Notes: generated from the sequence alone by a model not told the origin. Counted from the first letter of the stretch, positions 51,687-60,817 are shown. The stretch: 64,000 nucleotides of DNA from Actinophytocola sp050699935 (GCF_050699935.1 NZ_JBOHGB010000021.1:3338-67337); one strand, 5' to 3'. Translations and numbers: made by a program.

Positions 51687-52580
51687 ATGGCCTGGACGCG
51701 GCGCCAGTTCCTCTACGGCACAACGGTTCTCGGCGCCGCGGTCACGGCGGGCTGCTCGTCGCGGGTCGGCGGTACCCCGCGGGCCGACCCCAGGGCGCGT
51801 CCGGCCGCGGAGGCGTCGAGCTCCGCGCCCGAGGCACCCGCCCAGATGATCATCGGCGTGCTGGAGCACGAGCCGTTCGTGACCCAGGAGGGACCCGCGG
51901 TCACCGGCCAGGTGCCCGAGGTGGCCCGTGCCGTGCTCGACCAGCTCGGTGTCGCCGATCCGGAGTTCAAGCTCATGCCCACCAGCGAGGTGCTCCACGT
52001 CGCGCTCGTGGCCGGGGAGCTCGACATGGTCGGCGGCATGATCATCACCAGGAACGCCTGCGCGGGCGTGACGTTCTCGGTGCCCGACTTCGTGTCCGGG
52101 ACCGCGCTGATCGTGCCGCTCGGGAACCCGAAGGGCCTGGCCGACTACGCCGACATCAAGGCCAAGGGCGCGAAGGTCGCGGTCCTGGCCAACCTGCCTG
52201 AGCAGGCGGACGCCGCGGCGGCCGGCGTGCCCCGGGCGAACGTCATCCTGGTGCCCGACCCGACCGAGATGGTGGACTCGGTGCGCCGCGGCCGGGCGGA
52301 CTGCGCCGCGTTCGACGACATCGGCTCGCGTTCGCTCATCAGGTCGGCCGGCAACGACCTGGCCGTCGAGAAGCCCTTCTCCCCACCGAAGCGGTTACCC
52401 ACGGTGGGCGCGTTCGCGTTTTCCGAGAACGCGTCGGGCATGCTCGACTCGTTCAACAACCGGTTGCGGGACCTGCACGAGAGCGGCGACTGGCTCGCCA
52501 TCTCCAGTCCGTTCGGCTTCACCGAGGCCAACGTACCGCCCCCGGATCTCACCACGGAGCGGGCCTGCACGGGCCCCTGA
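51687..52580 (+). CDS. Orphan solute-binding lipoprotein related to EhuB
   Basis: A 297-aa amino-acid-type binding protein with a twin-Arg lipoprotein signal (TRRQFLYGTTVLGAAVTAGCSS). It is a paralogue of the EhuB encoded 200 bases downstream: both share PEVA+AV, VPLGNPKG/VPKGNPEG, an inter-lobe hinge and the C-terminal SPFGFTE.N.PP. At the region where EhuB has GMAILPDRCKEADFS it reads GMIITRNACAGVTFS, so the ligand-binding Arg position is changed. Begins 11 bases after the mutase stop; may bind a different solute for the same permease. Confidence 0.8.
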   Translation: MAWTRRQFLYGTTVLGAAVTAGCSSRVGGTPRADPRARPAAEASSSAPEAPAQMIIGVLEHEPFVTQEGPAVTGQVPEVARAVLDQLGVADPEFKLMPTSEVLHVALVAGELDMVGGMIITRNACAGVTFSVPDFVSGTALIVPLGNPKGLADYADIKAKGAKVAVLANLPEQADAAAAGVPRANVILVPDPTEMVDSVRRGRADCAAFDDIGSRSLIRSAGNDLAVEKPFSPPKRLPTVGAFAFSENASGMLDSFNNRLRDLHESGDWLAISSPFGFTEANVPPPDLTTERACTGP

Positions 52581-52703
52581 GAGCGGGCGTTCCCGACAGG
52601 CCTCGCGGACACCTCGCGGACACGATTGGGCAGTTCAGGGCTACCGTTTTCGTCGGCGAGGTCTCGGTTTGCTAACGGCCCGTCGTGATCTTGCAGCTTG
52701 GCT

Positions 52704-52733
52704 TTGACCCCGTCTGGACGATGGCCCTACGTT
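52704..52733 (+). promoter_or_regulatory. Candidate promoter of the ehu operon
   Basis: TTGACC (52704..52709) and TACGTT (52728..52733) with an 18-base spacer, 56 bases before the ehuB start. A tandem 11-mer (CTCGCGGACAC twice, near 52602..52623) lies further upstream. Confidence 0.5.
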
Positions 52734-52788
52734 CGGGGCCCATCGACGACGTGAGAACGCCGGTTTCATCAGACAAGGGACATGACAA

Positions 52789-53697
52789 ATGGCGACCGAC
52801 AAGTGGACACGGCGGGATCTCTTCAGGCGCGGCGCTGCGCTGGGTGCGGTCGCTATAGGGGGACCGGTGTTGCTCTCGGCGTGCTCGGAGCGCGCGACGA
52901 CCGGTAGTGGCGAGGGTGGCACGCTGCAGCGAATCAAAGACGCGAAGACGGTCAAGATCGGCATCGCCGGCGAGGTGCCGTACGGGTTCACCGAGGGCGG
53001 CGAGGTCACCGGTGAGGCGCCCGAGGTGGCCAAGGCCGTCTTCAAGGCCATGGGCATCCCCGAGGTCGAGGCCGAGCAGGTCGAGTTCGGCCAGCTGATC
53101 CCGTCGTTGAACGCCAGCCGGTACGACATGGTGGCGGCCGGCATGGCGATCCTGCCCGACCGGTGCAAGGAAGCCGACTTCTCGGTGGTCGACTACGTCA
53201 CGCCGACGGCGTTCATGGTGCCCAAGGGCAACCCGGAGGGCGTCGCGAACTTCGAGGACGTCAAGGCCAAGGGCCTGGCGGTCGCGGTGCTCTCGGGCAC
53301 GATCGAGCAGTCCGTCGCCGAGGCGACCGGCATCTCCTCGGACAACATCCAGCCCTATGACGGCCAGGCGGAGCTGTTCCAGGCACTGCAGGACGAGCGG
53401 GCCTACTGCGGCGCGCTGACCGACATCTCGCTCCGGCAGCTGATCAAGGACAACCCGGACGCGCCGCTCGAGGTCACCGACGGCTTCGTCCCGGTGCTCG
53501 ACGGCAAGGACCAGATCCAGGCCGGGGGGTTCGTCTTCCGCAAGGGAGAGGACGACCTGCTCGACGCGTTCAACGCGGAGCTCACCAAGCTGCACGACAG
53601 CGGCGAGTGGCTGACGATCGTCGCGCCGTTCGGGTTCACCGAGGACAACCTGCCGCCCGAGGGCGTCACCACGGAGCAGCTGTGCGCCGGCGAGTGA
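52789..53697 (+). CDS. ehuB: Ectoine/hydroxyectoine-type solute-binding protein EhuB
   Basis: Captures compatible solutes outside the membrane for the EhuCD-A permease. The 302-aa lipoprotein has a twin-Arg signal with lipobox (TRRDLFRRGAALGAVAI ... LLSACSE), EVPYGFTEGGEVTGEAPEVA at the ligand site, GMAILPDRC with the Arg expected to hold the carboxylate, and the C-terminal APFGFTEDNLPPEGVTTEQL typical of EhuB. Substrate call follows the whole ehuBCDA gene order; a general amino-acid system is the alternative. Confidence 0.85.
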   Translation: MATDKWTRRDLFRRGAALGAVAIGGPVLLSACSERATTGSGEGGTLQRIKDAKTVKIGIAGEVPYGFTEGGEVTGEAPEVAKAVFKAMGIPEVEAEQVEFGQLIPSLNASRYDMVAAGMAILPDRCKEADFSVVDYVTPTAFMVPKGNPEGVANFEDVKAKGLAVAVLSGTIEQSVAEATGISSDNIQPYDGQAELFQALQDERAYCGALTDISLRQLIKDNPDAPLEVTDGFVPVLDGKDQIQAGGFVFRKGEDDLLDAFNAELTKLHDSGEWLTIVAPFGFTEDNLPPEGVTTEQLCAGE

Positions 53698-53728
53698 CGC
53701 TCGCACGGGCTCGATAGGCGGGCGCGCC

Positions 53729-54478
53729 GTGTTCGACAACCTGTCGCTGTTTCTTGAAACCATTCTCGAGGGTGTGCCGCTGACGGTGGGAGCGACCGTC
53801 GGCGGCATCCTGATCGCCACGGTGATGTCCTTCATCGCCGGGCTGGCGATGCTGTCCCGGTGGTGGATCATCCGCGCGATCGCTCGCGTGTACGTGGAGA
53901 TCTGGCGCGGCACGTCCGAGGTCGTGCAGCTGCTGTGGATCTTCTTCGTGCTCCCGATCTTGGTCGGCTATGACATCGTGCCGATGGCCGCCGGCATCGC
54001 CGTGCTGGGGCTGAACTTCGGCGCGTACGGGGCGGAGATCGTGCGCGGTGCCGTGCAGTCCGTCCCCCGGGCCCAGTACGAGGGCTCCATCGCGCTCAGC
54101 CTGACGCCGGCGCAGCGGATGCGGCGGGTTGTCCTGCCGCAGGCGCTGGTCGAGATGATGCCGCCGTTCAACAACCTGTTCATCCAGCTGCTCAAGGGCA
54201 GCGCGTTGCTGACGATCATCACCGTGCACGAGATCACCTACCAGGCGCGGGAGGTGCTGGACCGCTATCTGCCCAGCCAGGCCGCGCTCGTCTGGCTCGT
54301 CGTGCTGGTGTACTACCTCGTGCTCGCCATTCTGATCACGATGGGCATGCGGTGGATCGAGCGCCGGGCGGCCGCCCTGGTCGGCCGAAAGCCGTCGAAG
54401 CCGCGGCCCCTGCGGCGCATGCTCGCCGGGAGCAAGGAAACCCAGCTCGCCGCTAGCCAGAGTGGGGTGCGTGACTGA
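53729..54478 (+). CDS. ehuC: ABC transporter permease EhuC
   Basis: First membrane half of the importer. The 249-aa protein has the His/Glu-type permease topology (about five segments) and the conserved EAA-like loop GAVQSVPRAQYEGSIALSL, which contacts the ATPase. GTG 53729 is the start. Its stop shares one base with the ehuD ATG (TGATG). A basic tail (KPSKPRPLRRMLAGSKE) extends past the last helix. Confidence 0.87.
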   Translation: MFDNLSLFLETILEGVPLTVGATVGGILIATVMSFIAGLAMLSRWWIIRAIARVYVEIWRGTSEVVQLLWIFFVLPILVGYDIVPMAAGIAVLGLNFGAYGAEIVRGAVQSVPRAQYEGSIALSLTPAQRMRRVVLPQALVEMMPPFNNLFIQLLKGSALLTIITVHEITYQAREVLDRYLPSQAALVWLVVLVYYLVLAILITMGMRWIERRAAALVGRKPSKPRPLRRMLAGSKETQLAASQSGVRD

Positions 54479-55149
54479 TGCAGGGTGCCAACGACGTCTG
54501 GAACTGGGACTACGCCTGGGAAGTGCTCCCCGAGGTGGCCGGGGACGGACTGCTCGTCACGATCCAGGCCACGGTGATCGGGTCGATCGTCGCGTACGTG
54601 CTGGGCTTGGTGCTGGCGCTGCTGCGCCGGTCGCAAATCCGGGTCGTCAGCGTGGTGACCACGGGGTTCATCGAGCTCATCCGAAGTACCCCGCTGCTGG
54701 TGCAGATCTTCTTCATGTTCTTTGTGCTGCCCGACATCGGACTGCGGTTCGACGCGCTGACGACCGGCATCATCGCGATCGGCCTGCACTACTCGACCTA
54801 CACCGCCGAGGTGTACCGGGCGGGCATCGAGGCGGTGCCGGTGGGGCAGTGGGAGGCGGCGACCGCGCTGAGCCTGCCGAGGTCGCGCACCTGGATCGGG
54901 GTGATCCTGCCGCAGGCGATCCCGCGGGTGCTGCCGGCGCTCGGCAACTACACGATCTCCATGCTCAAGGAGACGCCGCTGCTGCTGACCATCGGCGTGA
55001 CGGACATCGTCGGCACCGCCTTCCAGGAGGGTTCGTCCGCCTTCCGGTATGTCGAGCCGATCACCATCGCCGGTGTGCTCTTCCTCGTGATGAGCTTCCT
55101 GGCATCCCTACTGACCCGATGGATGGAGCGCCGTGTCGGAACAATCTGA
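54478..55149 (+). CDS. ehuD: ABC transporter permease EhuD
   Basis: Second membrane half. The 223-aa protein has the GFIELIRSTPLLVQIFFMFF motif of polar amino-acid permeases and the EAA loop AGIEAVPVGQWEAATALSL. ATG 54478 overlaps the ehuC stop by one base. Its last 17 bases overlap the ehuA start. Confidence 0.88.
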   Translation: MQGANDVWNWDYAWEVLPEVAGDGLLVTIQATVIGSIVAYVLGLVLALLRRSQIRVVSVVTTGFIELIRSTPLLVQIFFMFFVLPDIGLRFDALTTGIIAIGLHYSTYTAEVYRAGIEAVPVGQWEAATALSLPRSRTWIGVILPQAIPRVLPALGNYTISMLKETPLLLTIGVTDIVGTAFQEGSSAFRYVEPITIAGVLFLVMSFLASLLTRWMERRVGTI

Positions 55150-55957
55150 GGCCGTGGCGGACGGCGACGTGTCCGCACCGGACGGCGACGTCATGATCCA
55201 CTTCGAGGACGTGGTCAAGAGGTTCGGCCACGTCACCGTGCTGAACGACCTGAACTTCGACGTGAAGCCGGGGGAGTTCGTCACGCTGATCGGGCCGAGC
55301 GGCTCGGGCAAGACGACGATCCTGCGGCTGCTGATGACCCTCGAACAGGTCACCGACGGCAAGATCTGGGTCGCCGGCGGGTGCCTGTCGCACATGAAGC
55401 GCGGCGACAGGTTCGTGCCCGCGGACGACAAGCACCAGCGGGTCGTGCGCAAGCGCATCGGCATGGTGTTCCAGCAGTTCAACCTGTTCCCCAACATGAA
55501 GGTGATCCAGAACCTCACCGAGGCGCCGGTCCGGGTGCTCGGGCTGTCCCGGGCGGAGGCCGAGGAGCGGGCGCGCGAGCTGCTCGAGCTGGTGGGCCTG
55601 TCGGAGAAGATCGACGCGCACCCGACGCAGCTCTCCGGTGGCCAGCAGCAGCGGGTCGCGATCGCCCGTGCGCTCGCGATGCGGCCGGACGTCATGCTGC
55701 TCGACGAGGTGACCTCCGCGCTCGACCCGGAGCTGGTCTCCGGCATGCTGGCCCTGCTCAAGGACATCGCCCAGACAACGGACATCACGTTCCTCTGCGT
55801 GACCCACGAGATGAACTTCGCCCGGGACGTGTCGGACCGGGTGCTGATGTTCGACGGCGGCCAGATCATCGAGGACGCGCCGCCGGACAAGCTGTTCACC
55901 GAGCCCGACCACGAGCGCACCCGCTCGTTCCTGGCGGCGGTGCTCGACCGGGGCTAG
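55133..55957 (+). CDS. ehuA: ABC transporter ATPase EhuA
   Basis: Powers the importer. The 274-aa ATPase has Walker A GPSGSGKTTI, Q-loop VFQQFNLFPNMKV, signature LSGGQQQRVAIARAL, Walker B VMLLDEVTSALD and H-loop CVTHEM. An N-terminal acidic extension of about 20 residues precedes the domain. GTG 55133 lies inside the end of ehuD, so the two are coupled. It has no ectoine-degradation (eut) genes nearby. Confidence 0.93.
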   Translation: MSEQSEAVADGDVSAPDGDVMIHFEDVVKRFGHVTVLNDLNFDVKPGEFVTLIGPSGSGKTTILRLLMTLEQVTDGKIWVAGGCLSHMKRGDRFVPADDKHQRVVRKRIGMVFQQFNLFPNMKVIQNLTEAPVRVLGLSRAEAEERARELLELVGLSEKIDAHPTQLSGGQQQRVAIARALAMRPDVMLLDEVTSALDPELVSGMLALLKDIAQTTDITFLCVTHEMNFARDVSDRVLMFDGGQIIEDAPPDKLFTEPDHERTRSFLAAVLDRG

Positions 55958-55967
55958 CGTCCTCGGT

Positions 55968-56735
55968 ATGTACTCCCACCTACTGGTCGGGACCGACGGG
56001 GACACGGTCCGGATCACGATGAACCGGCCGGCCCGGCGCAACTCGCTGTCGGCGGAGCACCTCGCCGAGCTGCTGGACGCCTTCCGGGCGGCCGGGGACT
56101 CGAAGGCCTCGGGCGTGGTGCTGGCCGGCGCGGGGCCGGTGTTCTCGGCCGGCCACGACTTCGGCGACGTGGCGGCCCGGGACCTGATGGGCGTGCGCGA
56201 GCTGCTGGCGCTGTGCACCGAGCTGATGCGCACGATCCAGTCGATCCCGCAGGTGGTGGTCGCGCGTGTGCACGGTCTGGCGACGGCCGCCGGCTGCCAG
56301 CTGGTGGCGTCCTGCGACCTGGCCGTCGCGGCGTCGTCCGCGGGGTTCGCGCTGCCGGGCGGGAAGGGCGGCTGGTTCTGCCACACGCCGGCCGTGCCGG
56401 TGGCGCGGTCGGTCGGCCGAAAGCGCCTGATGGAGCTGGTGCTCACCGGCGACGTGGTCGACGCCGCCACCGCCCTCGACTGGGGCCTGGTGAACCGCGT
56501 GGTCCCCGACGACGAGCTCGACGCCGCGGTCGACGAGCTGCTCGCGCGGGCCACCCGTGGCAGCCGGGCGAGCAAGGCGCTCGGCAAGCAGACCGTGTAC
56601 GCCCAGCTGGACCGCCCGGAGGCGGACGCGTACGCCATCGCCCTGGAGGTCATGGCGGCGGCGTCGCAGCTCCCGGGCGCGCGCGAGGGCATGGCCGCCT
56701 TCCTGGAGAAGCGCAAGCCGGACTGGCTCGACTAG
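55968..56735 (+). CDS. Enoyl-CoA hydratase/isomerase family protein
   Basis: Crotonase-fold enzyme. The 255-aa protein has the oxyanion-hole sequences GPVFSAGHDFGD and HGLATAAGCQLVASCDLAVA. The first catalytic Glu of canonical hydratases (in GxxAGGGxE) is Gln here (GCQLV), as in the EchA/ECHDC-type branch that may catalyse a different reaction. Same strand as ehuA, 10 bases after it. R1 copy 3 begins 2 bases after its stop. Confidence 0.87.
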   Translation: MYSHLLVGTDGDTVRITMNRPARRNSLSAEHLAELLDAFRAAGDSKASGVVLAGAGPVFSAGHDFGDVAARDLMGVRELLALCTELMRTIQSIPQVVVARVHGLATAAGCQLVASCDLAVAASSAGFALPGGKGGWFCHTPAVPVARSVGRKRLMELVLTGDVVDAATALDWGLVNRVVPDDELDAAVDELLARATRGSRASKALGKQTVYAQLDRPEADAYAIALEVMAAASQLPGAREGMAAFLEKRKPDWLD

Positions 56736-56736
56736 C

Positions 56737-56836
56737 CCGCCTCCCCGGAATTCAAAGTGTGGGTTGCGTTCCACCGGATGGTGGCGGTCAGGCGGTTGAC
56801 TGTGGCTGGGTGCCGTCACGGTCCCCTGAGGTTGCG
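56737..56836 (-). repeat. Interspersed repeat R1, copy 3
   Basis: 100 bp, minus strand, with the GGGGAGGCGG end next to the echA stop. Both ends match the other copies; the middle differs. Confidence 0.8.
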
Positions 56837-56925
56837 TTGGTCGGGACCAGACCTCGCACCGTGATCACGGGACACCAGCCTGGCGGTCCCCGGATGTGCC
56901 GGGGCGGTCGGCTAGCCTGCCCCGC

Positions 56926-57585
56926 GTGCGTCTCGTGATCGCTCGCTGCCAGGTCGACTACGCCGGCCGGCTCACCGCCCACCTGCCCATGGCGACCCGG
57001 CTACTGCTGGTGAAGTCGGACGGCTCGGTGTCCGTGCACTCGGACGACCGGGCGTACAAGCCGCTGAACTGGATGAGCCCGCCGTGCTGGCTGACCGAGG
57101 AGCCCGGCACGTGGACCGTGGCGAACAAGGCCGGCGAGAAGCTGGTGATCACGCTGGCGGAGATCCTGCACGACTCGAAGCACGAGCTGGGCGCCGAGCC
57201 CGGCCTGGTGAAGGACGGCGTGGAGGCCCACCTGCAGGCCCTGCTGGCCGAGCACATCACGACGCTGGGCGACGGCTACTCGCTCGTCCGCCGGGAGTAC
57301 CCCACCGCCATCGGCCCGGTGGACATCCTGTGCCGCGACGCGGACGGTGCCACGGTGGCGGTGGAGATAAAGCGCCGCGGCGAGCTGGACGGCGTCGAGC
57401 AGCTGACCCGCTACCTGGACCTGCTCAACCGCGACCCGCTGCTGGCTCCGGTGCGCGGCGTGTTCGCGGCCCAGCAGATCAAGCCCCAGGCACGCACCCT
57501 CGCCGAGGACCGCGGCATCCGCTGCGTCACCCTCGACTACGACGCCCTCCGCGGCATGGACTCCGACGAGTTCCGCCTCTTCTGA
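56926..57585 (+). CDS. nucS: NucS/EndoMS mismatch-specific endonuclease
   Basis: Carries out the non-canonical mismatch repair of actinobacteria, which lack MutS/MutL. The 219-aa protein begins MRLVIARCQVDYAGRLTAHLP, has DRAYKPLNWMSPPC in the DNA-binding domain and the nuclease residues GPVDILCRD...VAVEIKRRGE (Asp, Glu-x-Lys). GTG 56926 matches the family start. TAGCCT at 56913..56918 lies 7 bases before it and there is no ribosome binding site, so the mRNA is probably leaderless. Confidence 0.95.
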   Translation: MRLVIARCQVDYAGRLTAHLPMATRLLLVKSDGSVSVHSDDRAYKPLNWMSPPCWLTEEPGTWTVANKAGEKLVITLAEILHDSKHELGAEPGLVKDGVEAHLQALLAEHITTLGDGYSLVRREYPTAIGPVDILCRDADGATVAVEIKRRGELDGVEQLTRYLDLLNRDPLLAPVRGVFAAQQIKPQARTLAEDRGIRCVTLDYDALRGMDSDEFRLF

Positions 57586-57674
57586 CCCGTCCCCGGAGTC
57601 GGCGCCGATCTCGCGGCGCTGACGAAACCGGGGTTCTCCCACCGTGCCCGGCGCCCACTGGCTACGGTGCACGT

Positions 57675-58667
57675 GTGAGGGGACTACGGCTCGCCGCCAC
57701 CGCCGTCGTGTCGGTCGTCGTCCTCGCGGGCTGCGGGGGTGCGGTCGACACGGCCAAGGTGACCTTCCAGCGCACGACCGTGCCCGCCGGCCAGGGCGGG
57801 GGCAGCGGGGACGGCGCGACCACCGGGGAGCCCAGGACCAACGACCCCGCCTTCGCCGCCGCGAAGCTGCGTACCGTCGACCCCTGCGGCCTGCTGACCG
57901 ACGACATCCTCGCCAGCGTCGGCGAGCCGGCGACCAACGAGCGCGGCGACTTCGCCGAGTGCGGCAACTACATGACCGACGCCGCGGGTGAGGACCTCAA
58001 CATCAGCCTGACCCTCGGCGACAACGTCAGCAACGCCGATCAGGCCAACCAGAACATCGGCGGCCTGCCCGCGCTCGAGAACGAGCTCGACTCCGGCGAC
58101 GCCTGCTTCAGCACCGTCGTCACCTCGACCTCGCCCAACTTCGGCATCACCATCCAGGCCGGCGGCGACTCGAAGGACCTCTGCAAGGCCGCCCGCACGG
58201 TGATGACCGGCGTCGTCGACCTCGTCCGCACCGACCCGCCCAGCTACGAGACGCCCCGGGGCACGCTGCTCGAGCTCGACCCGTGCGAGGTCGTCAAGGA
58301 CGCCGCGCTGCGGACGGCGCTCGGCGAGAACGTCGATGCCGGCGCGCCGTACAACCTCCACTGGTGCAACTGGAGCGGCAGCACCGGCAACCTCGGCCTC
58401 TGGCTGCGCCTGGGCTACGACCCGGCGAGGGGCGGCTCCAGTGGCGACCCCGTCGACCTCGGCGGCGGCGTCACCGCCTACGAGCAGGCCACCAGGTCCA
58501 CCGCCGCGAGCTGCGAGCTGCAGTGGCCGCACCGCCAGTTCGCCGGCGAGGACGCCGAGATCGTGCACATCTTCCTCGACAGGCGCGAAGCCGACGCGGG
58601 TGCGGACCCGTGCGACCCCGCGCGGGCGCTCGCGAAGGCCCTGATCCCGACCCTGCCCAAGGCATGA
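57675..58667 (+). CDS. Lipoprotein with two DUF3558-like modules
   Basis: A 330-aa exported protein: signal peptide with lipobox (LRLAATAVVSVVVLAGCGG), a Gly/Thr-rich linker, then two similar modules starting VDPCGLLTDDILASVG and LDPCEVVKDAALRTALG. DUF3558 proteins are common actinobacterial surface lipoproteins of unknown function; the doubled form is less usual. The GTG at 57675 has no ribosome binding site, and TACGGT at 57663 suggests a leaderless start. A single-module relative occurs at 63184. Confidence 0.78.
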   Translation: MRGLRLAATAVVSVVVLAGCGGAVDTAKVTFQRTTVPAGQGGGSGDGATTGEPRTNDPAFAAAKLRTVDPCGLLTDDILASVGEPATNERGDFAECGNYMTDAAGEDLNISLTLGDNVSNADQANQNIGGLPALENELDSGDACFSTVVTSTSPNFGITIQAGGDSKDLCKAARTVMTGVVDLVRTDPPSYETPRGTLLELDPCEVVKDAALRTALGENVDAGAPYNLHWCNWSGSTGNLGLWLRLGYDPARGGSSGDPVDLGGGVTAYEQATRSTAASCELQWPHRQFAGEDAEIVHIFLDRREADAGADPCDPARALAKALIPTLPKA

Positions 58668-58706
58668 CGTGCCCGTGAGGCGTACCACGGCGGACCCGCG
58701 ATCTTA

Positions 58707-58722
58707 GTTACTCATAGGTAGC
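58707..58722 (+). promoter_or_regulatory. Possible operator upstream of the hydroxyacyl-CoA dehydrogenase gene
   Basis: GTTACTCATAGGTAGC is an imperfect palindrome (GTTAC with GTAGC) resembling TetR-family sites that control fatty-acid genes in actinobacteria. It lies about 38 bases before the start codon. Low certainty. Confidence 0.3.
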
Positions 58723-58759
58723 ATCCGGCGTACCCGGTTCGTCGTCTCCGGAGGTTGCC

Positions 58760-60541
58760 ATGGCCCGCGAGTTCGGATGTGTCGGAGTGGTCGGGCTGGG
58801 CACGATGGGTGCCGGCATCGCCGAGGTCGTCGCCCGCACGGGCATCCGGGTGATCGGCGTCGAGCTCGACCGGGACTGCGTCGCCCGCGCCCGCGAGCAC
58901 CTCGAGCACTCCACCGAGCGGGCGCGCTCGGGCGGCAAGCTGGACGAGGCCGCCCGCGCGGCGCTGCTCGACCGGATCACCTACACCACCTCGCTCGCCG
59001 ACCTGGCCGACGCCGACCTCGTCGTCGAGGCGATCCCGGAGAGCCTCGAGCTGAAGGCCCGGGTGTTCACCGAGCTCGAGGAGGTCTGCCGGCCGGACGT
59101 GATCCTGTGCTCGAACACGTCCTCGCTGTCGGTCACCGAGATCGGCGTGCACACCGGGCGGCCGGGCAAGGTCGTCGGGCTGCACTTCTTCAACCCGGCG
59201 CCGGTGCTGCGGCTCGTGGAGATCGTCCGCACGGTCGTCACCGAGCCGGACGTGATCGCCGACGTCGAGGCGTTCGCCCGCAAGCTCGGCAAGGAGCCGG
59301 TGGTGATCGGGGACCGGGCCGGGTTCATCGCGAACGCGCTGCTGTTCGGCTACCTCAACCACGCCGCGTCGATGTACGAGTCCCACTACGCCACGCGCGA
59401 GGACCTCGACGCGGCGATGCGGCTGGGCTGCGGTTACCCGATGGGGCCGCTCGCGCTGCTCGACCTGATCGGGCTGGACACCGCGTACGAGATCCTCGAG
59501 ACGATGTACCGCCAGTCGCGCAACCGCCTGCACGCGCCGGCCCCGATCCTGCGGCAGATGATCACGGCCGGGCTGCTCGGCCGCAAGTCCGGGCGTGGCT
59601 TCTACTCCTACGACGGCCTGGACTCGCCGACGGTCGTGCCGGACGCGCTCACTCCCGTCCCGGCGCCGGCGGCCGCCGTGTCCACACGGGACGTCACGCG
59701 GGTCGGCGTGGTCGGCACCGGGACGATGGCGACCGGCATCGCGGAGGTGTTCGCGCGCAATGGGTTCGACGTCGTGCTGCGGGCGCGGTCGGGGGAGCGG
59801 GCGGACGCGGCGCTCGCGGCCGTGCGCAAGTCCATGGACCGCCAGGTCTCGAAGGGCCGGCTGTCCGAAGAGGATGGTGTGGCGGTGCTCGGCCGGGTCC
59901 GCGGCGTCGTCGAGTTCGACGAGCTGGCCGACTGCGACCTGGTGATCGAGGCGGTGGCCGAGGAGCTGGGGGTCAAGCGGGCGGTGTTCGGCGCCCTCGA
60001 CGAGGTGGTCAAGCCGGGCGCGGTCCTCGCGACCACCACGTCGTCGCTGCCGGTGATCGAGTGCGCGGTGGCCACCTCGCGGCCGGCGGACGTCGTGGGG
60101 CTGCACTTCTTCAACCCGGCGCCGGTGATGAAGCTGGTGGAGGTCGTGTCGACGATCTCGTCGGCCGACGACGTGGTGGCGACCGCGCGTGCGGTGTGCC
60201 AGCGGGTCGGCAAGCATCCGGTGCACTGCGCGGACCGGGCCGGGTTCATCGTGAACGCCCTGCTGTTCCCGTACCTGAACGACGCGGTCAAGATGCTGGA
60301 GGCGCACTACGCGGACGCCGACGACATCGACACGGCGATGAAGGTCGGCTGCGGGCTGCCGATGGGCCCGTTCGAGCTGCTGGACGTGGTCGGGCTGGAC
60401 GTGTCACTCGCGATCGAGCGCGCGCTGTACTACGAGTTCCGGGACGCCGGGTTCGCGCCCGCGCCGCTGCTGGAGCACCTGGTCACCGCGGGCCGGCTGG
60501 GCCGCAAGGCGGGCAAGGGCTTCCGGGACTACGGCGTGTGA
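58760..60541 (+). CDS. Double-module 3-hydroxyacyl-CoA dehydrogenase
   Basis: Oxidises or forms 3-hydroxyacyl-CoA with NAD(P). The 593-aa protein is two complete copies of a roughly 285-aa enzyme fused by a Pro/Ala linker (about residues 300-315). Each has a nucleotide motif (VGLGTMGAGIAE and VGTGTMATGIAE), the Ser motif (SNTSSLS, TTTSSLP), the catalytic His in VGLHFFNPAPV and an RAGFI.NALLF helix. The first module resembles butyryl-type enzymes as much as the second. ATG 58760 follows CCGGAGG. Confidence 0.9.
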   Translation: MAREFGCVGVVGLGTMGAGIAEVVARTGIRVIGVELDRDCVARAREHLEHSTERARSGGKLDEAARAALLDRITYTTSLADLADADLVVEAIPESLELKARVFTELEEVCRPDVILCSNTSSLSVTEIGVHTGRPGKVVGLHFFNPAPVLRLVEIVRTVVTEPDVIADVEAFARKLGKEPVVIGDRAGFIANALLFGYLNHAASMYESHYATREDLDAAMRLGCGYPMGPLALLDLIGLDTAYEILETMYRQSRNRLHAPAPILRQMITAGLLGRKSGRGFYSYDGLDSPTVVPDALTPVPAPAAAVSTRDVTRVGVVGTGTMATGIAEVFARNGFDVVLRARSGERADAALAAVRKSMDRQVSKGRLSEEDGVAVLGRVRGVVEFDELADCDLVIEAVAEELGVKRAVFGALDEVVKPGAVLATTTSSLPVIECAVATSRPADVVGLHFFNPAPVMKLVEVVSTISSADDVVATARAVCQRVGKHPVHCADRAGFIVNALLFPYLNDAVKMLEAHYADADDIDTAMKVGCGLPMGPFELLDVVGLDVSLAIERALYYEFRDAGFAPAPLLEHLVTAGRLGRKAGKGFRDYGV

Positions 60542-60558
60542 GGTCTTGGGCCGACCAT

Positions 60559-60658
60559 GGTGACCTCAGGGGTACCGTGACGGCACCCAGCCACAATCAG
60601 CCGGACATCCGCAGCGTTCGCTGGGACGCAACCGACGCATTGAATTCCGGGGAGGCGG
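60559..60658 (+). repeat. Interspersed repeat R1, copy 4
   Basis: 100 bp, plus strand. It provides the last ~20 codons and the stop of the FmdB-like gene on the opposite strand. Confidence 0.8.
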
Positions 60659-60770
60659 ACTGGTTCGGGTGACCGTCCGGGCAGATTGCGGGGTCGGACG
60701 ACGCGCTCGTCGGGCGCTGGACGTCGAACGTCACGGCGCACTCGTGGCAGCGGAACTCGTAGGTCGGCAC
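60597..60770 (-). CDS. FmdB-family zinc-ribbon protein with an R1-derived C-terminus
   Basis: A 57-aa protein starting MPTYEFRCHECAVTFDVQRP, the FmdB zinc-ribbon signature with its CHEC pair, followed by ICPDGHP. In related proteins the C-terminus after CPAGH is a conserved hydrophobic segment; here it is replaced by SASPEFNASVASQRTLRMSG, read from repeat R1, where the stop also lies. It may therefore be a truncated, still-translated gene. GTG 60770 is the family start. Confidence 0.65.
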   Translation of the reverse strand: MPTYEFRCHECAVTFDVQRPTSASSDPAICPDGHPNQSASPEFNASVASQRTLRMSG

Positions 60771-60817
60771 GGGACCATTGTGCCCTGCCGCCTCGCCGGT
60801 CAGTACCGTGATCGACC

